Assembly (NCBI GenBank): GCA_965218055.1
Contig: CBDCKA010000002.1
Span: 2,046,001-2,110,000 of the forward strand
Source: CBDBKE01 sp965218055
GTDB lineage: Bacteria > Acidobacteriota > Terriglobia > JAJPHL01 > JAPKYU01
DNA: 64,000 bases
Direction of reading: 5' to 3'
Below are positions 1 to 9,109 of this stretch, one piece after another (within the stretch, counting starts at the first letter, position 1; the number at the start of each line of letters is the position of its first letter). Both the position numbers and the translations under genes were made by a program. The notes beneath the pieces are model-generated. The model was not told the DNA's origin and made no database searches. It saw only the letters and a list, made by a program, of their open reading frames with translations.

Positions 1-400
1 GGGACCAGTCTCCCGGCTTCATGAAGCGCTGGATGAGCCAGTCTTGAGGGGTCTCCTGTCTCATCGATACCCTGTAATTGAGTCCAAGACTGCGATAGGG
101 CACATGTGGGAGCCTCGTCAGGTAGTCATTGACTATCTTATATACGCGGTATTCCTCTTGAAAAGACGATTTGCAGGCCTCGACGAGGCTGAGCTTCCCT
201 TCATCCAAAGTCAACTGGATTCCGTTCCGATAATTCACAAAGGATACAGCCGGAGTCGTGACCGCCTCGGCGACTTCCCAACTCTCAGGCACGATCGCCT
301 GCGCTACCAGGAAATCCCGGTTGAGAATCGACGGATTGTGGAACTGAGCAGTAACGACAACACTTACGGAGTGCAGTCGAAACTCAGGTTCTTCACGCAT
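1..400 (-). CDS. Hypothetical protein, partial (runs off left edge)
   Basis: An open frame on the minus strand starts at an ATG at 398-400 and stays open for 133 codons to the window edge. It contains protein-like stretches such as NPSILNRDFL, LPHVPYRSLGLNY and WLIQRFMKPGDW, which resemble a conserved hypothetical family I cannot name with certainty. No clear ribosome-binding site precedes the ATG, so the start may lie slightly upstream. The C-terminus is outside the window. The plus-strand frames over the same bases look like shadows. Confidence 0.5.
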   Translation of the reverse strand, partial: MREEPEFRLHSVSVVVTAQFHNPSILNRDFLVAQAIVPESWEVAEAVTTPAVSFVNYRNGIQLTLDEGKLSLVEACKSSFQEEYRVYKIVNDYLTRLPHVPYRSLGLNYRVSMRQETPQDWLIQRFMKPGDWS

Positions 401-504
401 AGTGTGCGGTGCATAAGCATATACTGCGCACCCTTAGCGGAGCAATTCCGCCCCGCTCGTTCCAGCGCCCGGTTCGCCTCCTGCGCTCAGACCTCGCGGG
501 TCTG

Positions 505-620
505 CTTCAGCCGCGCCATGTCCTGCCGCAGCCCACAGCTGCTGGTTTAGGATCAACCCAGCCAAGGTCGCTCCCACCGCCAGCACTACAATCAAGACGC
601 TGATTTAGGGTGATCCTCAT
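505..620 (-). pseudogene. Degenerate 5' part of the small coiled-coil gene family (copy A)
   Basis: On the minus strand a GGAGGAAAGC ribosome-binding site and ATG (618-620) are followed by a decayed version of the membrane segment seen in the intact gene at 54536-54811 (SVLIVVLAVGATLAGLIL-like). Frameshifts destroy the frame. The upstream GTGGGAGAAT box is present at about 647-656. The rest of 401-886 shows nothing else I can support. Confidence 0.6.
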
Positions 621-886
621 GCTTTCCTCCAAATCAGTCTCTGTCCATTCTCCCACGTCTCACGAGTAAAGATAAAGAGCCCGCAGAGAAAAATGCCGGT
701 TACTTCCCGGAAAGTCCTGCTCACCCGGGCCACCAGTCCAAGATTGCTTCCGTCACCCACTTGGTGAAGCGCCGCGCCAGATTAGGGGTTTTTCTGTATT
801 GGCGTCAACGACATCCTCTAAACCGGAATTAACTTTTTGGCCCTCCGCAGGTTGCGAGTATATACCCGCATGCTTCCAGTCGAGCT

Positions 887-1718
887 GGGTTGTGTTGCAA
901 CTTTGGCCGACGCGACTGGTAACCTGAAGAGATCATGAAAGAGACAATCCGACCGGTGATCTTCAAGTGGCGACAAACCGAGCCCGAGCTGATTCTTTGC
1001 GCTGTGCGCTGGTACCTACGGTACTCACTCTCGTTCCGCGATGTCGAAGAGCTGCTCGGCGAGCGCGGCCTGAAGACAGACTACACGACAATCTGGCGCT
1101 GGGTCCAGCGCTACGGTCCCGAACTGGAGGAGCGGCTACGCCGTCATCTCAAGCCAACCAATAAGTCCTGGCGTGTCGATGAGACCTACATTCGTGTCAA
1201 GGGTCGCTGGTGTTACCTCTACCGAGCCATCGATTCCACCGGTGCCACGATCGACTTCGTGCTCTCGGGGTTGCGCGATGCCGCTACGGCCAAACGCCTG
1301 TTTCGCAAGGCGCTGACGGATCCGTCGCATCCGCAGCCCCGCGTCATCAACACCGACCAGGCACGCCTCTATGGCGCTACGATTTCAGGACTGAAGCAGG
1401 AAGGAATCTTGCGACGCCGTTGCCGCCACCGGCCTGTCCAATACTTGAACAACATCCTGGAGCAGGATCATCGAGCGATCAAACGACGCGTAAAGGCGAA
1501 GCAGGGTTTTCGTGAATTCCACGCGGCGCGGCGAACGATTCAGGGATACGAGGCCATACACATGATCCGGAAGGGACAGGCGAGACGGGTGAACGGTTCA
1601 GATGTTCGGCAACAGATTCAGTTCATCAACAAGCTGTTCGAAGTGGCTGCATAAGATGGGGCCCGGTCGACCCAACCAGTCGCTCTCTTGCTGATTTTTG
1701 AAAGTTGCAACACATCCC
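887..1718 (+). mobile_element. IS6-family insertion sequence
   Basis: An intact transposase gene is bounded by terminal inverted repeats GGG(T/A)TGTGTTGCAACTTT at 887-904 and 1701-1718, which follow the GG..TGTTGCAA pattern of IS6/IS26-type ends. The 8 bp on each side (GTCGAGCT and AATTTAGT) do not match, so there is no target duplication. That suggests later recombination or cointegrate resolution. Confidence 0.88.
935..1654 (+). CDS. IS6-family DDE transposase
   Basis: The 239-residue product is the usual length for IS6-family transposases. An N-terminal helix-turn-helix region (SFRDVEELLGERGL, residues about 34-47) is followed by the DDE catalytic core: WRVDETYIRVKG carries the first Asp, NTDQARLY the second and LEQDHRAIKRR the Glu. 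It moves the surrounding element by replicative transposition. The frame is intact and the gene fills the element, so it could still be active. It differs clearly in sequence from the second IS6 transposase at 25018. Confidence 0.93.
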   Translation: MKETIRPVIFKWRQTEPELILCAVRWYLRYSLSFRDVEELLGERGLKTDYTTIWRWVQRYGPELEERLRRHLKPTNKSWRVDETYIRVKGRWCYLYRAIDSTGATIDFVLSGLRDAATAKRLFRKALTDPSHPQPRVINTDQARLYGATISGLKQEGILRRRCRHRPVQYLNNILEQDHRAIKRRVKAKQGFREFHAARRTIQGYEAIHMIRKGQARRVNGSDVRQQIQFINKLFEVAA

Positions 1719-2075
1719 AATTTAGTCATAGCGGGATACCGACCGGATCTTGAAGCTTTCTCATTGTTAGACCCAGGTATAATCATTGACCGGTTTTTCA
1801 CCTTCGACTTCGTTGGTTCGAACACGGTCTCCGGCTGCTACTACCTGCGCTATAAGGACGATGGTTCCCTCTCGCGATGCTACCCCATGACAGGGGCGAG
1901 GACGAGTTCCAGTACCCTGAGTTCACTGAAACGGGCTCTGCCCAACACGACGGCGGCTCAAGCAGAATTAGTCGAAATTGAAGAGGCGAAGAAATTGGGA
2001 ATTGAAATGCAGATAGAGGTTGATCCGAAGATTATCAGGGTCCTTGAGGACTTGCGTGAGGTCTTGCGTCAATAG
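1719..2075 (+). pseudogene. 3' remnant of an unknown gene
   Basis: A frame enters from the IS6 right end and runs to a stop at 2075. The part outside the element (FTFDFVGSNTVSGCYYLRY, then an acidic helical tail ending EDLREVLRQ) reads like a real protein, but it has no start of its own. The IS6 insertion probably removed the 5' end. I do not recognise the family. The pre-IS flank at 401-886 does not supply an obvious matching N-terminus. Confidence 0.3.
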
Positions 2076-2284
2076 TGCTCGCCCTGTATCGCGGTTCGAC
2101 TCTCTTGCACTCGGCACACCCTCGCCAAAGTCGTACATGGAGCCGAGGTTGAATTGGGCATTGGCGTCACCCTGCTCGACGAGAATACGGAACTGGGGTG
2201 GACCCCTGTAGTGAGACAACCTGCTAGGTGGGCGGGCTTAACTTTCTTTCTCCCCACTTGTGGTCGGTTTGTTTCTGTGTGGTT

Positions 2285-2435
2285 CTTGTCTGAGGAGCAT
2301 GGGAGAATAAGCCATGCAGCGTCAACGAAACGAGTTGGTTCCCATCGGTGATGCCTTGGCCGATCTGGGCGGGCCGGTGAAGGCGCTCCGCGAGGCGAGG
2401 GCTATCGAATCGCACTGCCCCGTGTCCGGCTAAGT
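2285..2435 (+). pseudogene. 5' remnant of a plasmid repA-type replication gene (copy 1)
   Basis: The box CTTGTCTGAGGAGCATGGGA (2285-2304) followed by GAAT, and the start at 2314 (MQRQRNELVPIGDALADLGG), match the beginning of the repA copies at 15598 and 44627. The match fades after about 35 codons and the frame closes near 2432. It is a relic only. Confidence 0.6.
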
Positions 2436-2529
2436 GGGCTATCGTGAGGGGCTCAGGTGGCGTTCTACGGGCCGCATGGCGGCGAGGTGGGGGGGCAACA
2501 TGGCCGGGCGGCAAACGTCACGCCTGGGG

Positions 2530-2612
2530 CGAACTGCGCGAGCGCATGGCGCATCTGGAAGGGCTGCTGGAAGGATTGCGCGAGGCCAACACCGGCCTGT
2601 CCGAGGTTGCCT
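2530..2612 (+). pseudogene. 3' fragment of the coiled-coil gene family (copy B)
   Basis: The stretch LRERMAHLEGLLEGLREANT is nearly the C-terminal coiled coil of the intact family member at 54536-54811, but without its N-terminal membrane segment. It lies about 100 bp after the repA relic. From 2613 to 2914 I see no further gene or element. Confidence 0.6.
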
Positions 2613-2914
2613 TCAAGTTAACGGCGAGAACTGACGCCGAAAGCCCCTGCGCTGAAGACAGCGATAAAGGTCGAGCGGGAGACCTTTCATCTCAAGGGCG
2701 AGCTTCAGCGGCTCGATATGGAGGATCTTGAACAAGCAACAGGGCGCAATTCCGATCACCTTGCAGTCGAATCCCGCCGTGACCTGGCGTCATGTCATGG
2801 CAGCATAGTCCGCATCGCCGCGGCGCACTCCTGAATCTTATCGCTCCGACAATCCGGTCTGCACCAGAACCCATGCACACACTGGACGCTTGAAGCATCG
2901 GTGTTGAGGGCAAC

Positions 2915-4303
2915 ATGTTCCAGGAATATCCACAGAACGACGTTAACGAACCTATATTGTTGCACGAGGGCAGGTTTCGCGTCCGTCGGGGTGATCGCCT
3001 CGCCGAGGGACCCGGATCAGCTCGGTTGATCTGGCTGCCTTCGCCGGGCATCGAGATCGACATCCAGATCACGGCGCCGCGTTCCAGTGTCGATTTCGAT
3101 TTCAGGGTGGAATTGCCGGGTTTCAGGACAGAGAACCCCCTCGTTCATTCGATTACGATGGGGCCGAACCTTCGCATCGGCGCTTTTGTCAGCTTGCTGG
3201 AATCGGCCGACGACTGTGATCTTGTCTCCGTTGGATTCCAAGTCGTCAATTTCACCAACTTCATAACGCCAAGACTGTCCGCGACGCCAGGAGATCCGAC
3301 GGTGATCACCTCTGGTGCACCGGACAGTGCAGCCTCTACCAGCTTACCGGCCGGGTCGGTCTGGTCGTGCGCAGCGTCCAGGCTCAGACATGACGGCTGG
3401 CATGTCAATCTCGTCGCCGTGCCGGAATTCACTGACATATACAAGAAGCTGAAGGCCTCCGGCGGATACGCGTTCACGCATGTCGGCCAGTTGACAAGAA
3501 CGGATGGTTCCGCATTCACCGTGCGTGAAGCGGAGGGGATTCTCGAATCGCTGACGGCGTTTCTGTCGTTCGCGCGCGGTGCACCGTGCAGTCTCCCTAT
3601 CCGGTGGGGATGTGGGGCGAATGGCGAGATCGTCTGGAGGCATTTCGGATCACCGGTGGTCGACAGATGGCGACAACCGCACTCGTGGTTCGACGAACGG
3701 CACGGCGAACTCCTGACGGAGCTGTTCGACGCGTTCTGCCGGAGGTACAACGACGAGACGCTCCGCGATCCATTGATACTGGTGTTGCACTGGTACCGCC
3801 ATTGCAACACACAGTCCAGTGGCATGGAGGGATCGCTCATTCTCGGAATGACGGCGCTCGATCTCCTGAGCGCACTCATCGTCGCCGGGCGATGTCGATC
3901 GATGTCAGCAAGAAAACACGACAAACTCAATGCGGAGAAGAAGCTTTGCGCCCTGCTGAAGGCGCTCGACGTTCCGGCAGATATTCCGCCGCGGTACGCG
4001 AAATTGGCGGCGTTCGCCAGGCAGAACGACAAGAAGAACTCCTGTGAAGCGCTGGCGGAGTTTCGGAACGGATTCGTCCACCCCAACGAGAAACGCAGGA
4101 ACATCGTGCTCCGCGCGGACAAATTGGCGTCGTTTGAGGCGTGGCAGTTGTCACTCTGGTACCAGGAACTTGCGCTTCTCTACCTGTTGGATCATCGAGG
4201 AAGCTACGCGAACCGAACGACCCCAAGGTGGGTGGGACAGGTCGAACCGGTACCGTGGAGTGGCCGCCCTGTTTCCGTCTCCGGGCACAAGGACGCGCCG
4301 TGA
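2915..4303 (+). CDS. Large hypothetical protein with C-terminal HEPN-type motif
   Basis: The product has 462 residues. The N-terminal half is rich in beta strands and resembles uncharacterised accessory-genome proteins (the 'YopA central domain'-like type, from memory and not certain). The C-terminal region is helical and carries EFRNGFVHPNEK, an R-x4-H motif of the kind that forms the RNase centre of HEPN domains. Family knowledge: HEPN proteins are common in toxin and antiviral systems. It lies 243 bp upstream of an ATPase/DUF4276 pair on the same strand, so a defence role is plausible but inferred. Codon use and the long intact frame support a real gene; the ATG at 2915 lacks a strong ribosome-binding site. 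Confidence 0.72.
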   Translation: MFQEYPQNDVNEPILLHEGRFRVRRGDRLAEGPGSARLIWLPSPGIEIDIQITAPRSSVDFDFRVELPGFRTENPLVHSITMGPNLRIGAFVSLLESADDCDLVSVGFQVVNFTNFITPRLSATPGDPTVITSGAPDSAASTSLPAGSVWSCAASRLRHDGWHVNLVAVPEFTDIYKKLKASGGYAFTHVGQLTRTDGSAFTVREAEGILESLTAFLSFARGAPCSLPIRWGCGANGEIVWRHFGSPVVDRWRQPHSWFDERHGELLTELFDAFCRRYNDETLRDPLILVLHWYRHCNTQSSGMEGSLILGMTALDLLSALIVAGRCRSMSARKHDKLNAEKKLCALLKALDVPADIPPRYAKLAAFARQNDKKNSCEALAEFRNGFVHPNEKRRNIVLRADKLASFEAWQLSLWYQELALLYLLDHRGSYANRTTPRWVGQVEPVPWSGRPVSVSGHKDAP

Positions 4304-4483
4304 GAAGCCCGTGGGTTCAGATCTGCTCTCTCGAAGCATTGGACTGACACTCGCTGCCCTGGGACGCTTCAAGTGCCACGGACACAGTTGAAGGTAATGG
4401 TGGTTCAAAATTGTTGGGGGTGACTGGCATTATAGCGGTTTTCTTGGACCACATCCAACTGCTAGAGTGGAGTTTATTAGGCA

Positions 4484-4522
4484 CGATAAAGTATGTTATC
4501 GTCCCTTTATTATGAGCGATAA
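4484..4522 (+). promoter_or_regulatory. Candidate operator of CGATAA half-sites upstream of the ATPase operon
   Basis: CGATAA (4484-4489) and TTATCG (4496-4501) form a palindrome with a 6-bp spacer. A third CGATAA lies at 4517-4522, 25 bp before the ATPase start at 4547. The region is AT-rich compared with its surroundings. Binding by a regulator is inferred only; no -35 element is convincing. Confidence 0.35.
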
Positions 4523-4546
4523 TTACCATTAGAGGATCTGGCTGAC

Positions 4547-6010
4547 ATGAAATCTCTCCCCGACCTTGAGCTCAAGCGCCTCGCCATAAAGTCTGGACCA
4601 GACCAGTACCTCGCCTTTGACGAGTTGGCACGCCGAATACCGGACAACCAAAGTTGGTGGAGTCCAGAAGAAGGGCTATGGGCCTGGAATCGTCTCGACG
4701 TCACTCGCGCACCTAAGGCCATCGAAGCGGAGTGGGCGTGCCTTAAGTGGTCTCAGCAATTGAACGACGGGAAGGACCCCGCGCTTGAGCAGAAGCAGGC
4801 GGCGCGGCTCCATGAACTTGAGTCGCATCTGGACCAGGATCCAGACTCGCTCGAGGCCAGATTCTTCAACGCAATAGGTGACGAGCTTCGCAAAGAAAAG
4901 CGCGAGCCCAGCCGACTGGAGCGGATCACTCTGAAGGGGTTCAAGACGATCCACGCGCTGATCGACTTCGAGCCTCACTCGCAAACGGTGTTGATCGGTC
5001 CCAACGGTGCCGGGAAGTCGAACTTCATCTCGTTCTTTCGCATGATGAGCTGGGCGCTGTCAGGCCCTGACAAGCTGGCGCTGCACGTGAGCCAGCAGGG
5101 TGGCTCCCGCCGGCTCCTGCACGACGGACCCGCCCATACGCGCGAGATCGAGGCTGAGTTAACGATCCGAACCGCCGCTGGACAGAACGAGTACGCCTTC
5201 CGGCTGTTCCATGCCGCTGGAGATACGCTGGTATTCGCCGACGAACGGTACCGTTTCTCGAGCGCGGGGCGGCAAAGCAAGGCGATCTGGAAGGCGATGG
5301 GTGCCGGACACAAGGATCCGCAGCTTCTCACTGCGACGGTGGAAGACCAGACTGCACAGGTCATCCGAGCGCTGCTGCAGAAGATTGTCGTCTATCAGTT
5401 CCACAACACTTCCGACACCGCCCGCATCCGGGGCAAGTGGCCGGTCTACGACAACCACTGGCTCAAGGAGGATGCGGCCAATCTTGCGTCAGTGCTCTAC
5501 CGATTGCAGACACGAGACCGCCGGTACTACCAGCGCATCGTGGACACCATCCGACTCGTGCTACCGCTGTTCTCCGACTTCGAGTTCGAACCGGACTGTG
5601 GAGACCTCATGCTGGCATGGCGCGAGCGCGACACGGACGAGGTGTTCAACGCCTCGCAGGCGTCGGACGGTCTCCTGCGGATAATCGCGCTGATCACGCT
5701 GCTGCTACAGCCAGCGCAAGACCTCCCAGACGTGCTGATTCTTGATGAACCCGAGCTCGGACTGCACCCGTCGGCGATAAATGTGATCGGTGGACTCATA
5801 GCGGCGGCAGCAACGAGGATCCAGGTCATTGTGGCAACGCAGTCGGTCCCGCTGGTCGACTGCTTCGACCCCGAAGACATCGTGGTCGTCGAACGATCGA
5901 ACCGCGCGTCCACGTTCAAGCGGCTAGATCCTGCCACGCTCAAGGAGTGGCTCGAAGAGTACTCGCTGTCCGAACTGTGGGAAAAGAACGTTATCGGCGG
6001 ACGACCCTGA
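4547..6010 (+). CDS. AAA/ABC-type ATPase with an extra N-terminal domain
   Basis: A 487-residue predicted ATPase of the SMC/OLD-like AAA_21 kind. The conserved core begins near residue 124 (LERITLKGFKTIH). Walker A is GPNGAGKS at 151-158, the signature is SQASDGLLR at 370-378, Walker B is DVLILDEPE at 395-403, and VIVATQS follows near 428. Most relatives start at the core, so residues 1-120 are an added domain with no motif I recognise. The stop overlaps the next start (TGATG), so the DUF4276 protein should be made by translational coupling. The pair is likely one complex; a defence role is inferred from comparable ATPase plus TOPRIM-like pairs. Confidence 0.88.
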   Translation: MKSLPDLELKRLAIKSGPDQYLAFDELARRIPDNQSWWSPEEGLWAWNRLDVTRAPKAIEAEWACLKWSQQLNDGKDPALEQKQAARLHELESHLDQDPDSLEARFFNAIGDELRKEKREPSRLERITLKGFKTIHALIDFEPHSQTVLIGPNGAGKSNFISFFRMMSWALSGPDKLALHVSQQGGSRRLLHDGPAHTREIEAELTIRTAAGQNEYAFRLFHAAGDTLVFADERYRFSSAGRQSKAIWKAMGAGHKDPQLLTATVEDQTAQVIRALLQKIVVYQFHNTSDTARIRGKWPVYDNHWLKEDAANLASVLYRLQTRDRRYYQRIVDTIRLVLPLFSDFEFEPDCGDLMLAWRERDTDEVFNASQASDGLLRIIALITLLLQPAQDLPDVLILDEPELGLHPSAINVIGGLIAAAATRIQVIVATQSVPLVDCFDPEDIVVVERSNRASTFKRLDPATLKEWLEEYSLSELWEKNVIGGRP

Positions 6011-6714
6011 TGTGCCTCCGCCTGAACTTCATCGTCGAGGGGCAGACCGAGGAGAGATTCGTCAACACGGTGCTACGTGACCACTTCGCTGACCAGGCGA
6101 TTGTCGCCGTGGCACATTGCGTCACGACCAGACGTGAGCGGCGAGCAGAGCATCTCAAGCACCGAGGCGGCCTCACGACCTACAAACATGCACGGGACGA
6201 CATCCACAGATGGGTGCAGGAAGACAGCAGCGGGAACGCAAGATTCACGACCATGTTCGACCTGTACGGACTGCCCACCGACTTTCCCAGCTACGCAGAC
6301 GCCGCGGAAAAGTCCGACCCGTACGCGCGCGTAGAAATTTTGGAAGCGGCAATGAGTGAAGCTATCAGCGACAGACGGTTCATCCCGTACATCCAGCTTC
6401 ATGAGTTCGAAGCTCTGCTGTATGCCGATCTTCAGAAGCTCGACACACAGTTTCTGGACAGTCCGTCTGCGATTCAGCAACTCGTCGAGACGGCGCTGGA
6501 ACTCCGCTCGCCGGAACTAGTCGACGACGGACCGACCACCGCACCGTCGAAGCGGATCACGGCGGCGATACCGGAATACGCGAGCAGAAAGGCGTCTGCC
6601 GGCCCGATTGTCGCCGCAAAGATCGGATTACCGGAACTCCAATCGCAGTGCCGGCACTTCCGAGAATGGCTCGAGCGGCTGACTACTACGGCGCGTGAGG
6701 CCGTCACGCGATAA
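6010..6714 (+). CDS. DUF4276-family (TOPRIM-like) protein
   Basis: A 234-residue protein beginning CLRLNFIVEGQTEERFVNTV, the hallmark opening of DUF4276 proteins. The Glu of VEGQTEERF and the later IQLHEFEALLYAD match the acidic positions expected of a TOPRIM-like nuclease fold (a family inference). The start chosen is the ATG at 6010, which shares a base with the ATPase stop; the frame is open further upstream, but that would force a 63-base overlap. Partner of the preceding ATPase, comparable to the ATPase and TOPRIM halves of OLD/Gabija-type systems but split into two chains. Confidence 0.85.
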   Translation: MCLRLNFIVEGQTEERFVNTVLRDHFADQAIVAVAHCVTTRRERRAEHLKHRGGLTTYKHARDDIHRWVQEDSSGNARFTTMFDLYGLPTDFPSYADAAEKSDPYARVEILEAAMSEAISDRRFIPYIQLHEFEALLYADLQKLDTQFLDSPSAIQQLVETALELRSPELVDDGPTTAPSKRITAAIPEYASRKASAGPIVAAKIGLPELQSQCRHFREWLERLTTTAREAVTR

Positions 6715-6940
6715 CAGCACCACGGCGCTCGCCGACCTGCACCCGGAAGAACGCCGACCGGCGACTGCGGCAGGAAGCTGTGCAGCACGGCCGCGACCCG
6801 CGGGGCCGAGCGCTTTGAGCGCCTTAACCTCTGCGCCAACATTGGTCATCAGAGGTCGCTGGTTTGCAAGCTCACCGGCCAAGCTGTTGCATGCAAACAT
6901 GCTAATTTGCTTTAGGTCTTTGCCCGCGCCAAGGACATCT

Positions 6941-7020
6941 ATGCCAATCAAAGTAGCCGTCGTCTCGCAAAAAGGCGGCGTCGGTAAAAGTAGCATTGCC
7001 CGCATGATTGCCAGGGAGTT
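6941..7020 (+). pseudogene. ParA-type ATPase N-terminal fragment (first)
   Basis: ATG at 6941 opens PIKVAVVSQKGGVGKSSIAR, a perfect deviant Walker A of ParA/MinD-type ATPases. After about 27 codons (IAREF) the similarity stops. From 7021 to 7326 I see no gene or repeat. One of three parA-related sequences in this window; compare 13144-13842 (intact) and 24717. Confidence 0.75.
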
Positions 7021-7326
7021 TTGGGTATACCCAATTCCACGTCAGCGCTTTCCTTATGAACCCCGGAAGGTCCGCCCGAGTCGTGTCTTCCAGGTCACGT
7101 TGCAGGGTCGCGAGGTTTTGCCTGAGCCGATCTCTGCAGGAGTCATTGCGCAGAGGGTATAGGGTAGAGGCTGCTTGGAATCCTGGCTAGAACGCCCAAG
7201 AAAACCCAGGGAGAAAGGTGGGTCGCCGTGATATGCGAAAAGGTCATCGATGGCGAGCACGCGAGCAAAGTGGAACACCCGAGGTCATCGGCCAAGTGGT
7301 GATGTCCGGCGGCCGTGGGATTCAGG

Positions 7327-8280
7327 ATGCCGATGATTCTCAAGACTGATGGAAACGGAAACTTCGTTCTCCCGGCCACGGCTGTTCTTAGTAGCCTCTC
7401 AGAACAGCTCACTTCGAGGCATCGCGATCTTGGGTTGCGCCATCCCCTCGGCGTCTACAACACCTCCATCGCAGTAATCGCGAAGCGAGTTGACCGTGTT
7501 CTGAGCCTGCTCCGGGTCGTTGTGCCGGAGGCTGACTCTGGTGACGCGGAATCGCCAGAAGAACATGTGGACGAGTTGCTTGAGTCTCAGGAGGCGCTCC
7601 TCCACGGGTTAATGCAGCACATGGATGATTGCATCAACATCCTGCGGGGCTTCACGGTGGAGCGACGTGCTTTCAACAAAAACCATCATGTGAAGGCCTA
7701 TCGCCGGGCTGTCCAGGGATACCGGGATCACATTGGCGCCGTGGTCGGTCGAATCAAGCACCAACAGGGCCGTCTTTGCCTGCTAACGGTTCAGCTTGGA
7801 CCAAGTTCCTTTGCAGGGTATTTCGTCGCCGTTGGCCTAGCTGGCGGAAGCGTTGGGCCTGACCCAAGCATCCATAAAGATGGATTAACGGCGTTCTCAT
7901 TCAATCGCGACCTCCGCTACCACCTCTGCCACGTTCTCTTGGCGTCTGGACACCTTGCCAGGGCCGTCGAGGGGCTAACCGGCGGCGGATCGAGTGAGGT
8001 CACTCACGCTGGCGAGCCGGTAACTCATTCAGCGCTCGGGGTTTCTGATCTGGCGGAAACGTATTTTCCGGACGAGTACGAGAAGCCGAGGCCGGTCCTC
8101 AGGCTAGAAACACCACGAGATCGCACGCGCCGCCTGGTCGTCGAGTTCGTCTCTTCCAAGGCATGGCGTCCATTCGCTGGTTCTAGGTTCCAAGTGACTC
8201 TCAGGGCGCCCGGCGACGGAAGCACTCGGAGCTGGAAGTTACCTTATTTTCCCGCCGCTAAGACTCAGACCCCCTCGTAA
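7327..8280 (+). CDS. Hypothetical protein, 317 residues
   Basis: I do not recognise this protein. From the ATG at 7327 (MPMILKTDGNGNF) it runs to 8280; the frame is also open for four codons upstream. The N-terminal half is helical and polar; the middle (LCLLTVQLGPSSFAGYFVAVGLAGG, positions near 155-180) is mildly hydrophobic but too short and mixed for a firm membrane call. No catalytic motif stands out. It lies alone between a parA relic and a recombinase relic, so its context says only that it is accessory cargo. Confidence 0.6.
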   Translation: MPMILKTDGNGNFVLPATAVLSSLSEQLTSRHRDLGLRHPLGVYNTSIAVIAKRVDRVLSLLRVVVPEADSGDAESPEEHVDELLESQEALLHGLMQHMDDCINILRGFTVERRAFNKNHHVKAYRRAVQGYRDHIGAVVGRIKHQQGRLCLLTVQLGPSSFAGYFVAVGLAGGSVGPDPSIHKDGLTAFSFNRDLRYHLCHVLLASGHLARAVEGLTGGGSSEVTHAGEPVTHSALGVSDLAETYFPDEYEKPRPVLRLETPRDRTRRLVVEFVSSKAWRPFAGSRFQVTLRAPGDGSTRSWKLPYFPAAKTQTPS

Positions 8281-8303
8281 TAAGCCCGGGTGAGCCCGTC
8301 AGG

Positions 8304-8399
8304 CGTCTTTGGGCCGGCAACTGGCGCACGGCGCGCATGGTCGCTCACTACAGCGCGGGCGCGACCGCCGAACGCGGCGCCGTCGCCAAATACCTGTAG
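8304..8399 (+). pseudogene. C-terminal tail of a tyrosine recombinase
   Basis: A frame ending at a TAG (8397-8399) reads WRTARMVAHYSAGATAER and then GAVAKYL. This fits the end of plasmid or phage tyrosine recombinases, with the catalytic Tyr in AHYSA. No upstream portion is present. It is a relic of an integrase different from the intact one at 19342. Confidence 0.65.
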
Positions 8400-8494
8400 G
8401 TGGCTGCGGGCGGGGAAACCGCCGGCGTTACCGGCAACGATCCGGCAAGGCTCAGGGAAGGCGCAGGCACGTCAACAAGCCCTCAAAACAACCT

Positions 8495-8594
8495 CACTGG
8501 GGGAATATCCCGTTGTGGGCTCGGCAAGGTTCCCGCACGGGAATACCACAGTAAAACTACAGCGAAACTACAGCACTGGGGAAATATCTCGTTG
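8495..8594 (+). repeat. Pair of 21-bp near-identical direct repeats
   Basis: Two copies at 8495-8515 and 8574-8594 differ at only 2 of 21 positions; both contain CACTGGGG, then an AATATC core, then CGTTG. They follow an integrase tail and the second ends 23 bp before a small ORF start at 8618. They may be recombinase arm sites, iterons or an operator; the sequence does not decide. Confidence 0.55.
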
Positions 8595-8617
8595 ACCGAA
8601 TTGAAAGGGGAAACAGA

Positions 8618-8785
8618 ATGGAACGGACTTTGTTAGTGGACCCAACGGAGGAAGTTTTCGGCGCACACCTCACGCAGATCGCAAACGGGACTGTCGCGGT
8701 CGTGTCGGCGGCAGACTTCCGCAAAAACTACCCCGAGAACTATAGTCGGCAGACTGATCGACGATCACCACCGGTTTTGCACTGA
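8618..8785 (+). CDS. Small hypothetical protein, 55 residues
   Basis: ATG at 8618 is preceded by an AAAGGGGAAAC ribosome-binding region. The product (MERTLLVDPTEEVFGAHL...) is unknown. The frame ends at 8783-8785, but the next 200 bp stay protein-like in another frame (FPLTDWVEAHIGETLNFYS), so this may be the start of a longer, frameshifted gene. No function assigned. Confidence 0.35.
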   Translation: MERTLLVDPTEEVFGAHLTQIANGTVAVVSAADFRKNYPENYSRQTDRRSPPVLH

Positions 8786-9109
8786 GGTCTGTGCCGGGCG
8801 CGAATACGCTCGAACGATTCCACCAAAGAACAGCCCGGCCTATCCCTGACGGCCTGTTCCCCCTCACCGACTGGGTCGAAGCGCACATTGGCGAGACGCT
8901 GAACTTCTACAGCCTCCCGCGCCTCAATGATGCGGTGCGATCTACCGTCACCTGCCCACGCTTCGGGCCGCGTTGAAAAGAGAACTGAAGATCGATACCA
9001 CACCCTCAGAGAAGGAAGCAGCGTAAGCAGCGATCAGGAGCCGTGCAGAATTTCAACTAGGAATGGGCTTGACTCCCGCTCGGCATCATTCCAGACCGCC
9101 CTTCACCCA

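Noticed and set aside
44..550. Plus-strand frame of 168 codons at the left edge
   Set aside because: The minus strand carries a better protein-like frame over the same bases (1-400), and the plus frame runs into the decayed coiled-coil copy.
3145..4122. 325-codon open frame on the minus strand
   Set aside because: It mirrors the HEPN-motif gene and is Ser/Arg-rich without motifs; a shadow.
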